This document shows, in pieces, positions 1 to 14,000 of a DNA stretch of 64,000 nt. A program made the translations under genes and the position numbers. This stretch comes from Icerya purchasi (lineage: Eukaryota; Arthropoda; Insecta; Hemiptera; Monophlebidae), in assembly GCA_039619475.1 (NCBI GenBank), contig CM077115.1, positions 539,804,315 through 539,868,314 of the forward strand, read 5' to 3'. The notes under the pieces were generated by a model. The model was given only the letters and a program-made list of their open reading frames with translations. It ran no database searches and was not told the origin of the DNA. Numbering within the stretch: position 1 is the stretch's first letter; each line of letters begins with the position of its first letter.

Positions 1-1689
1 ACCATCTGCATAGATTTATGTGAGAACTCGGAAAAAAATATCTTCTTCGGTAGTCGTAGTAAACATGCATTCACATAACGCATAATTTATTGTAAGTTAG
101 TTTTGTCAATAAAAATTAAAAACGTACCAGAATTTTATGTCTTGCGTTCGCTTATTTTTTTAGAACTTTTTACCGACTTCCAAAAGAAAAAAAAGTTATG
201 TCGCGTATGTTTTTTTCTTTTAATGTTTCTCCACGTATGTAGCCATGTAGACCGATTTTAATGATTCTTTATTCATACGAAAGTATATCATTCAATGGAG
301 GTACTGTGTGAGTACCGATCAAAATTGGTGAACATAGCCTGAGCAGCCATCATTTACAAGCTTGTTACTTTTTAAAAAGTTTATTTATAGTAAGGTAAAC
401 AATTTAAGTATTAAGTTAAACATTTTGAAATAAAATGTTTAAACAAAAAGAAATACCGACTTCAGATTTACCGTAAACATTCAATAACAATGCGCTAAAA
501 AGTAAAAAATCATTATTCGATAAAAAGTAACGTATTTCAGAGTGATATACGTTAAGAGATGATATTATGATAATTGCTTATATAACATTAAGATTTTAAA
601 GTCGGCACAAAATTCAAATTACAATAATAATTAAAAACTGCATTAAATATTCATTAAATTGTTGCTAAATATTGCAATTTTAATTTATTGCCTACTCCAA
701 AAAGTATTAATGTTGTATAAGAATTACGATAATATCACCTTAAGCTATATCACACTCTGAAATATATTTCTTGTTAAATAATTATTTTTTACTGTTTAGT
801 ACACTTTTATTAAATTTTTATGGTAAACCTGGGAGTCGGTATTTTTATTTTTAAAAACATTTTATATCGTTATAAAAAGAAAAAAGCAACAATCATTAAG
901 GATTTCAATATTAATCATTTTAAACTATTTCCATCTGCTGTGTTTAGTGCATTGATAGTTTATAGCAGATCAAAATAATGTTAAAAAACTGTATTAGTGA
1001 AATTTTAAGTTTCCTTCAGTATTTCAATCTTAGATGACAGCACCTTGATAAATTTTTTTTTGACAAGTTACCATGAGTTGCGACCCTTTCGAAGATCGCT
1101 GAAAATTAACTGTAGAGCGTAATCGCTTTCAAATGCCAACATAAAAATATAAATCATAAACGGCAATCAAACATAGATTTCACATTAATTTTGTTTAATT
1201 TACATCTAGTGTAACTTTTTAAACACATTATTTTTAAACATTTTATAACATTGTACTTTATTTAGTTTTAATTCCGTAAACATATCAAAGTCCAATATTG
1301 AATGATGAACATTAGCTTTAAGCAGCAAAACAGAATGTATGAAAATATTTCATCAATCAAATAAATAGTAATTTTCATTATAAGTACTTTCATATAAATT
1401 TTAGATCCTAATTGATCGGAAAGAATTATATGCTATGAGTAGCACGGGTATGTAACTGTATATTTATTTATGCGTTCGCATAAATTCCCTAAATGTTCGG
1501 TATTGCGAATTAAATACACCAAAAATATATTGTTTACATTTTTAGCAAATTGTAAAAATTAGAAATAGTGTCGATTTTACAAGGAATTTTTTATTATATA
1601 TTATTATTACTATTTTTGGAATATACTTCTCATTTCAATTTAACACTGACCATTAATTAATATAACGAAATAAAAAAATCAAAACAAAC
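1..1689. other. Evi5 intron 7 (partial), nothing recognised
   Basis: AT-rich sequence downstream of the exon 7 donor. I searched the minus strand for the next TBC exon and saw no match, and found no transposon coding trace. Confidence 0.5.
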
Positions 1690-1808
1690 CTGCATGCAGT
1701 CGGTAAAGAAAGAGCTGTGGTAAATAGCGTTAGGAACCAGCTGCTTGCATACATGCTCGTATGAAAACTTTGCGACTGAAAATGCACATATAGATCTGGT
1801 AATAACTC
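1690..1808 (-). CDS. Evi5: Evi5 coding exon 7 (last coding exon in window)
   Basis: 119 bp, phase 0 in, two bases left over. Acceptor TTTGCTTGCAG, donor TGCAG|GTTTGT. Encodes residues 272-310 (ELLPDLYVHFQSQSFHTSMY then ASSWFLTLFTTALSLPTAC). The next exon of the TBC domain should begin with the family pattern R(I)xDxFL.EG; I did not find it in 1-1689. Confidence 0.96.
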
Positions 1809-2048
1809 CTGCAAGCAAAAATAATCAATTAGAAAATAGACTTTCTTCTCTAATAACAGTAAAACGATATTTAAAGAATCCAAGAAGTTATAATTTTGGA
1901 GCGTTTTATAGTTTATCATATAATTGTATTTTAAATTTATTAATATAATAGCTGTATCCATCATTTTTTTTTTTTTTTTTTTTTTTTGTCATAAGTAGTG
2001 AAAAATAATGTAAACTAATTTATATATTTATTCCCAATCAAAAATACT

Positions 2049-2083
<35 letters not shown>

Positions 2084-5000
2084 AAATCTGTATGTACATA
2101 AGTATTTGATTAAAAATAAACATAAATCTGATTTACTAGAAAATATTTTAGCATTCTGATTATTAAAAATGATGAACAAATTTTAAACACAGCTGAAAAC
2201 TATTATAATAAACGAATATGAAATATAAAATACCTTACACCAATAACCTTTTACATATCATCTATTTTTAAATTTCTTTCTTTTTAAAAATGTACCTACT
2301 AGTCATATTCATTTATGCAACACATTTTAACCGGTTTTTAAAAAGAACTTTGAACTGGACTTTTTTTCAATTTTTCAAATAGTTTATACCGAAGAAGAAA
2401 CTGGAAAATAATGTGAATTTTAAAAAATTCTGCGGGACATTGGTATTTTCTCTCATCTATTAAAATACAACATTATTGTATGTTCTTTTGTATATTCGTG
2501 AAAAATGATACTGACTAATTGTTCGCTTCCTTCATGGTCATTTTCTAACCAAGTCTGTAACTGCACGCCCATTCGTTTTCTAACCTTTTCAATAATTTCG
2601 TAATAATATTTAATTTTGGTGTTGTTTACTAAATCAACTTTAATTAATAATACATAATCAAAAATAATAATCTATTTATTTTGATAAATTAATTCGTTGC
2701 ATAGAATAGCATTAAAATAACTAAATATACCAATAGCAGAGTAACTTTATTTTTTAAAAATAGGACCTCGGATCTAAAAGTGTTCAAGGCAGCACAGCGA
2801 AATTTTCAATTTTTAAAGTTTTTTTTTTTTTTTTATTTATTTAAAAAAATCGGCAAATCATTTGAAATAAGTAGGTATTTATTAGGCATGTACCCGGTAG
2901 AATTTATTTTTACGGGAAAAATTAATTTTGAAAGAATATTATTCTTTTAAACATCTCATAAAGGATATTAGTAAGAAATGTTCAACATTTTAATTACAAA
3001 ATCAGTTTTATTAATCGATATTAAGTAGACAACTTGAAAAAGTTAAAATTTAATAAATTTTTCTGGGACAAAAACTGGAACCGAACCGAAAAATTGTTTT
3101 CAGTCGAACCAGAACGAAAACTTAACGGTTGGAAACCTTGCATTTTATTTTCCTTTGTTATGTTGGTTATTTTCTTAACTACTATGCAGTAATTAATTCT
3201 TTTTCTAAATAAATGCCGTTATTTTCAAAAAGTTTTTTTTAACATGGTACATACTCTTGCAGCGACCTGTCAGTCGAAAAACAACAGGAAAAAACGTGAT
3301 GAAATAGCACAATGTTCTTTGCGCAAGTACTGGACACTAGTACTAATTCTTCCCTAGCGGAGAAAATTGGAACTGTGTGACAGATAAATAACGCACAGAT
3401 TGCACATTTCATGATGAACAACATTGGATGCTTCGGAGGCATTCTAAAACGCTAAATTCTAAATCAATTTGAATAACAGATTAAGGTGTAGGCGGCTCAG
3501 CGTGAGCAAGGGCGTGTACCATATTTTTATATATAAATAAGGGGGCAACACCCCGGTAGGGTCAAGAGGCAGAGCCTCTTGCAAAGTGCACAGCCCCGAG
3601 TTTTTTCAGTTTGTTTCAGGCCTTTTTAGATTTTCATATGCCCTTCGGCTAATGATGCAATAGCCACGAAAGAACCCTTAAATTCATTTATACATATATA
3701 CATATTTTTGTTATAAAAATTATTATTGTTTTAATTTCATATTATTTAATAAACAATTATGCAATTTAATACTAAATACAAGTATATGATTAAATTCACA
3801 AAAGCACGTATAGAATAAGGAATAACATACCACCTAATGAAATCGGCGAAAATCTGCTAAAAGAAGATTGATTTCAATTCTTATATATGCTACCAGTAAA
3901 AAGTGATTAGCGGAGCATTTCTTTAAAAAAATATTTCATTGTTTACCTGTACAAGGTTTTCAAGTTGAAACATACAAAGACCTAGCTCAGCCATCGTTGG
4001 TTTGAACATATCTCGCATTTTATAATCTTGCATGATTTTTACAAATACTGCAAATGTTTCTTCTTCCGGCATCTGTAAAATTATAAGCATACATTATACA
4101 GTCAATTCTAAATTAGCAAAATGCACTGTCTTCTCTGTGCTAATGGGCAGAGATTATTAAATAAATCGTTTCGAAGTAAAACTGTATACATCAGATCTAG
4201 TTCAATGCAAGTTTCTAAATAAGGTGTATAATCTCTATCATGACATTTATTGATTGCTTTAACATTTCAAAATATTTTGTAAAAAAAATGTTAAATTTCA
4301 GTTTTTCAAATTTTATTTAATACTGTAATAACGGTAAACGAATTGATAATAATAAATTTACAATTACGTAACTTAACCATTTGTACAAATTCATATTCTC
4401 TTACGAATGTATTAATTACACATATTCCCATTCTTTAATTCGTACTAAAGTAATCTACAGAACCTCCACAAGGCAAAAATAATTCACAAAATAAGCGACA
4501 AATTCCCCCGATGGAAACTTTAACACTACTTTATATTTCCTATAGGTCGGGATGTATTTTCACGGCAAGAAATTACAATTTCGCCGGATCAAAGTTTTCG
4601 CGGAATTCCATGTGTCTTGCAAAAAATTTACAGCATTTAATTTTCTTTGTATTTTTCAACAGTAAAAAAATTAAATGTTTTACCCTTTAAAAACGAAAAT
4701 CACAAGTGACAAAGAACCCAATAATGACAAAAAGAAAAAACAACAAAAAACAACAACAAAAAACACAGACCAGTTAAAAAATATGAAATTACTAAAAAAA
4801 CAGTTTTTTAAAGAAATGTAACATTCTCGACATATTATCTGTTGCAACACCTCATCTCTGTAATTAATCAAATAATCAGCCAGCAAAGACACTATTTCCA
4901 CCGGGATAGAGATATTAATGCGGTGTGCACTTTAAACAAGTATATAAAAAATTCGGGTAATGAAATTCACGTAAGACAATTGGAAACAATTACAAATAGT

Positions 5001-8000
5001 GGTCCAATATGGAAGATTACCGCGAATACAGATGAAACGGAACACAGGGCTACTTCCGAACTGAGTCGCGACAAAATTAATGTAAACGTAGTAACGCGTC
5101 TAAAACTACAATGACTTACAAAAATATGCTCCAATATATTAAAAACAAAGTATTTTACGAAAAACTATCCAATTGAATTCATTCGAATTTTTAGAAGTTG
5201 TAAACGCCGTTTAAAAAGTAAAAAAAAAAAACGCCTTTTTTGCATTTTTGGCCATATTTAGCTCCTATGAGCTAATTTTTTTTTTTTTTTTTTTGCCTCA
5301 GATTTACAAAAAAATTACATAATGAGTACTCCCCAGCATTTTGGATACAAAGAATATAGAACGAAACATGTAAATCTCATTTTTCTGCTGGTTGTTTGGT
5401 TGGTTTTTCGGTTTTATGTCTCACAATATACTAAAATAATTTATATTTGTCTGTCTTCATTAAAAGGAAAAGAGAATCAGCTCACAATTGCAGAAGCAAA
5501 CCACTTTCTTCGAGTAATAATGGTCCCCGTTGGATGGTTGAAGTTATCTACGATGTAGTAGGCCAAAATTGGAAATTGTTTGAGGATGCTAGATTGTACA
5601 GTAAAATCGCTTATTTGTTCCACAATGAATTTGGTTCACGATCTGTTTACCGTGTAAGCACCAATGAAGTTTTATCTTAACTAACGGATCACGATAATAC
5701 AGAAAATGTTGTATATTTGGAGGTGGTGACACGGAAGTAGAATTTCCGGGAAGTTTCTTTTGAAAAACTGACATATGCGAACATCGTGGATTTTCCATAG
5801 TTGACGGAAAAAAATTTGGAATTATTTTTTACTGACACTTATCGATTACAGTTAGTAATTTCATATTTAGCTGAAATGACGGGCGATTCTGAAGAAATCA
5901 ATTTTCGGTGTCTGAAGGAATCACCAGAAATTATCAAAATTCAAGTACGATCTCGTCACATGAGTAGTCAGACATGTAACTGCTACATACAGTATATATC
6001 GAATAGTACTGAACATAGTGGTCCTCTATTACTGTGAGTGTGCCAATGGTATGCGAACCATTGGCTGTTATGTACATGTCGCTGCGGTAATATATTACTT
6101 ATCACATGCGTGAAATCTATCAAAGTTAATAAAACCTGCTGAACATGTTACAAAACTTTTCATACACCAGTTATACAAGAAGACGGCGATGAAGACGATT
6201 AGTTGTAACTGTACATTAAGATTATTAGCTACTATATTAATTATTTGTATATTCTTTATGTTTAAAATATATAACAATACTGGCGGTGCCTTTCCAGGTT
6301 AAAAAAAAAAAAAAAAAAAAATTCTATTGCTTATTTTTAATTTACTTTATTTTTTACATTATTGTAAGAATAAATCGATCTGAAAACAAGACGGAAATTA
6401 GTTTTTAAATTTTCCTTTTTATATTATTTATATTTAAAATATTGTAAAGAACTGTTAACTCGTTTAAGCTAAAAATAAAAAAATAAAAAATCGTAACATG
6501 TGAACAAAGTATTCGAAATAATTTATTCTTCGATTTAACCGTTGCTCTCATTTATTATTTTGTCGCATCAGTATTTTGTAAGATATTAAAATAAAAAATC
6601 TATCCAAAAAATTAGTAGAAAAGTAAATAAAAACTTTTTCATTACATACTCCTTGTGTCCAGAATACTGGAAAACACTTATAACGGGTTTTGCATAAACT
6701 TGAGACTGAAAAAACTTTTTCCAACTGCTTATTGAAGATAAATACGAAAAAAAATGCCAAAAAAAACCCCCAAAAAAAAACGGGTTCTTTAGTTTATAAG
6801 GGGTGTTCACAACTTTTAAAAATCTAGATAAATTCAATTGTTCCTAATACATTGGAGGATACTTATAAGTCATTTTGGTTGAAAATCAAGGCGAATACGA
6901 ATCATTTAGTATTTAGTGAGCCACAAAAATGGAAAACTAACAGAAAAATGAGATTTAAATGTTTTGTTCCACATATTATGTCTAAAATACTGGAAAGTAT
7001 TTATTATAAAACCGAAGAAAGTGGTTTGCTTTTGCAATCGTGAGCTGATTCTCTTTTCCCTTTAATGAAGGCAGACGAATATGAATAATTTTAGTATATT
7101 ATGAGACGTAAAACCAAAAAACCAACCAAACAACAAACAGAAAAATGAGATTTACATGTTTCGTTCTATATTCTTCGTGTCCAAAATGCAGGAGAGCACT
7201 TATGTCATTTTGTATAAATCTGAGGCCAAAATAATTTTTTTTTTTATCAGTTTATGTCAGCTAAATATCGCCGAAAATGCAAAAATAGTCGGTTTTTATT
7301 ATTTTTAAGGTGCGTCCACCGCTTTAAAAAATCTGAAAAAATTCATGGCGGTAGTTTGGCATAAAATACGTGATATATAATTTTTCCAGCGCGGTGTTGA
7401 TTTTAGATTTTAATTGTAGGGGTTTGAAATATCTTCAATTTGAACCCAACATGAATAATGTCGGCCAACTGGTTCTCAAGATATCGTCAAAAAACTCGAT
7501 TTTAAATTTTGCCCCTAGGGGGCACTCCTTGGAGGTTAGCGGGCTGAAACTTTAAAGGTGATAGTATTTTCCGATTCTTGACACGATAGTATAGTTTTTA
7601 TAACGATTGGTTTTTTGGAGGCATTTTTCACTATCTTACCCTGCTATGTGCTTTCTCTTGCTAAAGTTATTGGATAGCATCCTTATTCTTTTGAGTAATA
7701 TCGAATTAAAGCATAAACTGGAAAATTTTTCATCAACCGTTAGGCAAATTTCAAATTTATAAGCTCTCGAAAAAGTTAATATCGTTATCGCTATGAATTG
7801 TAAAATGTTTTTTAATAGTTCATTTTTTTTTTTTTTTTTAACACGCGCAAAGATATGCAATAAGAAATAACAATTACAGATATTTTTAATATTATTTAGC
7901 AATGAAAAAATTATCATAAAGTGTAAAGATATAAATGGTGCATCAGGATCGTCTAAAATGAACACAAAATTGTAAATAAAAATAATTGAAATGATTTCCA

Positions 8001-11000
8001 ATGTATTTTACACGTTTTGCTTTTAACATGTATCATTATAGAAATGGTCTGATATCACTTAAAATGGAAAAAACCGTAAAGTACCGAACATTTTGAAAAC
8101 TTAGTGGGAAAAATTGATGGAAAATAAATTTTACTTAAATTGTAATTAAAAACATAGAAAACAAAACCAAAAAACAACAAAAAACGGCCTAATTTATTTA
8201 TCAGATTAAAAATGGAAACTTTTCCTCGACAAAATGCAATTCATGCATCTTTTGTCATTTTCGCTATCTTAGCGCATTATCATCATTTAGCCCTAATGTT
8301 CATTTTTAATAATTTTTAATGCGAATAATTCCTCTCTACTACACGGATAAAGAATAATGAATAGTAAAATGACCACAAATAAATACGATCCCGTAATTAC
8401 TTTAGTTTAAATTAATAATCGACGTAATCAAAAAAAAACTTAGTTTTAACGAAGCTCGCTCTTTGCGTTATGTGAAAAGAGAATTTTTCTTAATGTTCAT
8501 AGCACGTGTACAAATTTCGTTTTTCAATGATAATTTTATTTTTAATCATACGATATCTAGCTTCCGATCATTTAATGTTTCCTTAAAGAACGAGAAATGC
8601 CCGATATAAGAAAAAATATTACAATTAGCCGACGCGACAATTACAAAAATTATAAAATGAAGTTAAACATAAACTAACTTACTTGCATCAGTAACAGACC
8701 AACGATGAAACCGGACCCTTGGCAGTATCCTACTTCTCTATCGTGCAAAGAATACGCTTTCATTACGTTAAATAAACTTTCTTGACCTAACCCATCCTTT
8801 TCCTTGAAAAAATCGTGTTCAGGATATGTTCTTGCGATATCTCTTCTAATCACCTGTTTTCAAAATATCAGAAGCATTTATAGAAATAAATAATTTTAGG
8901 CTCGACAGAAATGATATAATGACTATACACACTTACGACTAAATTAAAGGGGAAACAAAAAGAGCACTGGTCGTTAATTATAATTACGCATTCACGTATG
9001 TATAAAAGCAAAGGGCTTCAATAAAAAGTCCACCACATTTTGCTGCTGACACGATTCTCCGCGAGAATTATAATAAAGTCGAGAAAAAACTTTTCGATTT
9101 CGATAATGTCTATTAGACTTACTCACTTTATTTGTTTATTAAATTAATGTTGAATGAATTGTTGGAATTAAAAAAAAATTATAACTACTAATATGGCAGC
9201 GTGGTAGCCTAGTAGTTAAGGTGCTTGGTTGCCAAATTAGATGTGTCATAGGTTATCGAGACTTGTCTCTTCCCGAAACCAAGTCGCTCCCAAGTTTATC
9301 CAGCACGAAATAATTGGGTACCAGAAAAATCTGGGAAAGTAAAGGCGGCCGAGAGAAAAGAACTCGTTGGACTTTAGTACATACAATCTCGACGCCCTAT
9401 GAAGGGTACGAGTCTTACTTACTTACTATGACCACTAAAAGCTGGATTAGAATTCAAATGTATGTTTTGTTTCATTCCTTTCTTTGTTTTGGGTAGACCG
9501 TATTATCAATATATTGCCTTCCTGTAATAGAAGTGCGAAAAATGTGTGTCTTTTTTAAATTAAACCTCATTTTATTTAAGTTATTATAAAACATTGTATT
9601 TTAGCAATTTTTGAAACAAGTTTTTCCATTATTAGTGACGTTTCTGGCAAATTGAGTAAAGAACAAACACATCCTGCGCTAGAAAAGTTTTTTATAGAAC
9701 AAAATTAACGTAATAAAACGCGTATTTCGGAAAGGCCTTATAATTCCGACGCCACTTCCCAAATGAATATGTATCATCACGTAAAACAATTTATTTTTGA
9801 AAAGAAGTATTACCAAGAATTTATTTTTCTTCTAAATTCGCATGTGAGTAATTTACGTTAATTTTTTACAAATGTAAATATTTATTTACTATATATTTCT
9901 TTCTTCAACAAAGTAAAAGTGGAATCTAATTAATTTGAAAAAGTTTTTTAGAAGTGTAATATTAAAATTTACTTTTTAAATTGTGCAAAAATCTGCAACG
10001 TAACTGGGGACAATAACCGGAATAAAATTGTGAAAAAAAAGGAATATAAAAAGTTCTTGGTTTCCAAAATTTCCATTAAAAAATAAAAAAGGATTCGAAA
10101 CAGAATAATCATTTTTCGTTATATTTTTTATAAATAACACGCAAATAGGTAATTAATAAACTGCGTGTTTATACAATTGATAAGGAAATTAAATTGAACG
10201 TTTTTCGGGCACGGATTGTTTTCTGAACCTATATATAGTATTTTGTAAGTGTACTTTTATTTACGATTTAAATAAACCATTTTAAATCTTTTTCTTTTTT
10301 TTTATTCGATTGGCACGAACTTTTCTTTCTTTTTAAAAACGTTTTTGTTTCTTTATTAACACTGTTACATATAAATAAAACAAACGGTAGTATCAGAAAA
10401 AAAATTTTCAAGACGTTTTTTTCAAATAGCATATCGGCGTGCGGCCATTTTCTTGATAGTGTAATTGGTGAGATATTTTTTCATTGTACTCACTTCTTTC
10501 AATTTAACGGAAATGTTTAAGACTCCGCAAAAAAATTGCATTTCAATATGTCAACATATAGTTAATCATTTTACCGGTCGATCTAAACCTAAATATGAGT
10601 CTTTTCGCCGAAACCGTAACCAAAAGTTGTAGGGATTTAAATACCCCGCGAAACTTTTCCAAAAAAATAAATAGAAAAAAATTCATTTTTATCGGATTAA
10701 TAACAAAATATCACGAAATTTTTTTTGAAGATCTACCGCTTCCAAGTATTATTTATTATGTTAGGACAGTTTACATCTTGGATTTTTTTTTTTTTTTGTA
10801 TTTATAAAAAAACAAATTAATGTAGCACAGCATACAGAAATCTTAAAGTTATTCATTTGAACAATAAAACAAATAGTAATATTTGAAGACGTTTTTAATC
10901 GCGGAAAACCTATTTAATGGATCGTAATCGCTATATGTTTTGGACTACATCAGTATAATATGCTCCCGAATATCTGTATACAGGTTTGCTTTTGCAATTT

Positions 11001-14000
11001 GATCCAAATGCAGTTTTTTAATTTATTAGTTAAAAAGGGAACTGTAGTTTCAGAAGTTATTTTAAAAAGACCAATTTACAGGATCTTCGATTTTAAATAA
11101 TAGGTGAATATTGTACTTTAAAATAAAAAAATATTTAAAAATGCTGCAATTTTTATATAACACATATTATCTTCGAATTGTTATGATAGTATAATTTAAA
11201 ACTTTGCAGGATTTTCATATTACACTTACATTTGTTAATAACCTTAGCAGGAGGAATATTAACTCAAAAATATCTGAGCACTATGTAACATATATTGTGC
11301 CTTCAAAACCTTAACACAAAATTCCCAAATTTCATATAGAAAAAGAAAAATTCAATTTAACGAAAACATGATTACATCAGGAAATATGTAAATATGATTG
11401 GCATCAGATCGTCATAGAGGTAAACAAGTCAGAAGAAATCTAATCACACATAAAGACAGACTTCAACAAACTATACCACAGATGTAAACATGAAGAAAAA
11501 CAAACAAAAAAGTGAACATACAAACCAAAAAGTGCATGGATAAATAGGAAAATCATCAACCTGATTTAAATTAGAGATGCCTACTGCAAAAAATGGAAGA
11601 GAAACGTTCGGAAAAAAAAACTATATAAAAATTATAGGAAAAACATAAGACATAAGAAGCACTGAACAAAAACTCTATAAATCACAATTAGAAAATACAG
11701 ACAATAATATATAAAAAAGGCGGAATATATCAAACAATATTTTCAAAACGAAAAAAAACAAAAAAAAAACAAGTATAAATGAAAGTTGTGGTAACCAAAA
11801 TAATGCAAGCAAAACTTGCTTAAAATATTTCTCCTCTGACCCTTTTAATATTAATCACCAATACAACAAAAAATCTTCCATCTCCAAATATTAACTTCAC
11901 AGTTTTTCACACCTAAGACGTCACTAGAATATACAGAAACTATTGTTAATAAACAAAATGTAAACAAAGCACTCTCGGAATAGACAAAATAATAATATAC
12001 GACTTAAAAATACACGAAGATTTATTAAACTCGGGTCTTAAAATGGAAGTCATTAGGCCTATATACAAAGCAGGAAAACAGAACAATCATAAAAATTATA
12101 GACCGATCACATTAATCTCCAGTATTTCAAAAATACTTGAGCTCTATGTAGATCAACACTTACAGACTTATATAAATCTAAAAACATACTGTATGAGAAT
12201 CAATTTAAATACAGGTCTTCCGGTAAGTAAGCAATTCATAATAGCGTTTCTTGGCGTTTAAAAAGAATTTGATTTAATAAGATACGATATTCCAATCGAA
12301 AATTTAAGAAAGATAGGAATCACAAAAGTAAGCAGTTAAGATGATTCAAAAACTACCTAAATGAAAGAACAATGTTAATGAAGTTAGAAGAAATTATTAG
12401 TAAAAAATAATTAATAAGCACGATGTATTATGACAAAGAACAGTTCTATACTCTTTTTAATTTACATAAATCTCGTACACAGCTAAATCAGCACTGTTAA
12501 TTATATGTCTATATATCTATATCTATATCTATCTATCTATCTATCTATCTATATCTATATATATATATATATAGATGCAGATGATATAACGCTTGCAGCT
12601 GAATAGATATTAACACATTGAACAAATGGACTCACTATGAAGGCTTAATTTACACTATAGTAAAAAACAATTTATATTAGAACACCTAGTGGTAGGTTTA
12701 GAAATTATACACAGCACTACAAACTTGCAAAGCAATATATAACCAACCATTTGCCAATGCAACTCATTAGAGCTTAAGAATGAGCACAACTACCCAGGGC
12801 TGACAATAGATAAGTCATTAACGTTGAAAAACTACCTAACAAAACTTGTTTAAAAAATTCGAAAAATTGTGCTAGCTATAATAAGACTAAAACAAGTAAT
12901 GTCATTTCATGTATTACGATTAGCTTGTAATGTCAAGAATTCAATATGGTACTAAGGAATGGAGAATTAGAAATCATTAAAATAAGTCATTTACAGAAAA
13001 GTGCCTAAAACATTATTCTGTCTCATAATTCAAATGAAAATAATGAAAATAAAACACGGTGGAATTTAACTTTTAACATCCAGTGAAATCACAAGAATCG
13101 ATTTTTTCAATATACCGCCATTTATAAACAATATTTCTGTTTGTTTTTGCAAGTTGTCTCTTTCATAACGAATAATACAAAAAAGAATAGAAGTCTTAAG
13201 ATAAATGAAATTAATGAGAGGTAAAATCATCAGCGCTCTAGGGATTTTCCTCGGAAAGGGACGGGGAAGATCAAAAAAGATAATTTGACTCGAGAAAACA
13301 ATTCACTACTACATTAAAATAGGAAATTATTTTTTTTTAAATTATTTTCGAATCAATTTTTTTTAAAAAATGTTTAGCATAAAATTTATAGTGGAATATT
13401 AAAAGTTTTACATTAACAGCGTTTAATTCACGCGGAATTAGTCGTGAATATTTTTATTTCTAGCGAAATTTAACGTTTACGATTTTTTATATTTTATAAA
13501 AAAATGATTTTAATAGTAATAAAAAAAAAAAAAGTAAATTTTCCTAATTATTTGCGTTTGCAGATTTTATTACTAAATGAAACTATATTATTTTTCACCA
13601 GTTTTCCATTTTGATTACTTTCTTTTTTAAATTCTCAGGAAAAGCAATAGCCACCACTACTTGGGCTCTGTGGAATGCATAAATCACTATTATTTTCTAA
13701 AAAAAAAAAAAAATAAAATAAAAAAAAAAAAGTAATTTTTAGACATTCATTTTTAAGATTGTAGCGAGTTTTCATAAGAAATATTTAACGCACCACAAAA
13801 TTTTCGTCAAAGTTCTACTCGTTTTGTCAGACGATTTAAACGATTATCGCCATATTCGCGTACTTTAAATTTACATTAAATTCAAAATAATACCATTGTC
13901 GTTTGTGGCTGTAATTGTTTGATTACTAGTGGTTAAATTTACAGCACAAATTGAATATAACAGTGGACCAAATAGGCTATCTTCCGATATGGTCAATAGT

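Noticed and set aside
7636..8001. 121-codon minus-strand open frame in Evi5 intron 5
   Set aside because: Composition follows poly-A/T tracts; no start context, splice signals in the right phase or known motif.
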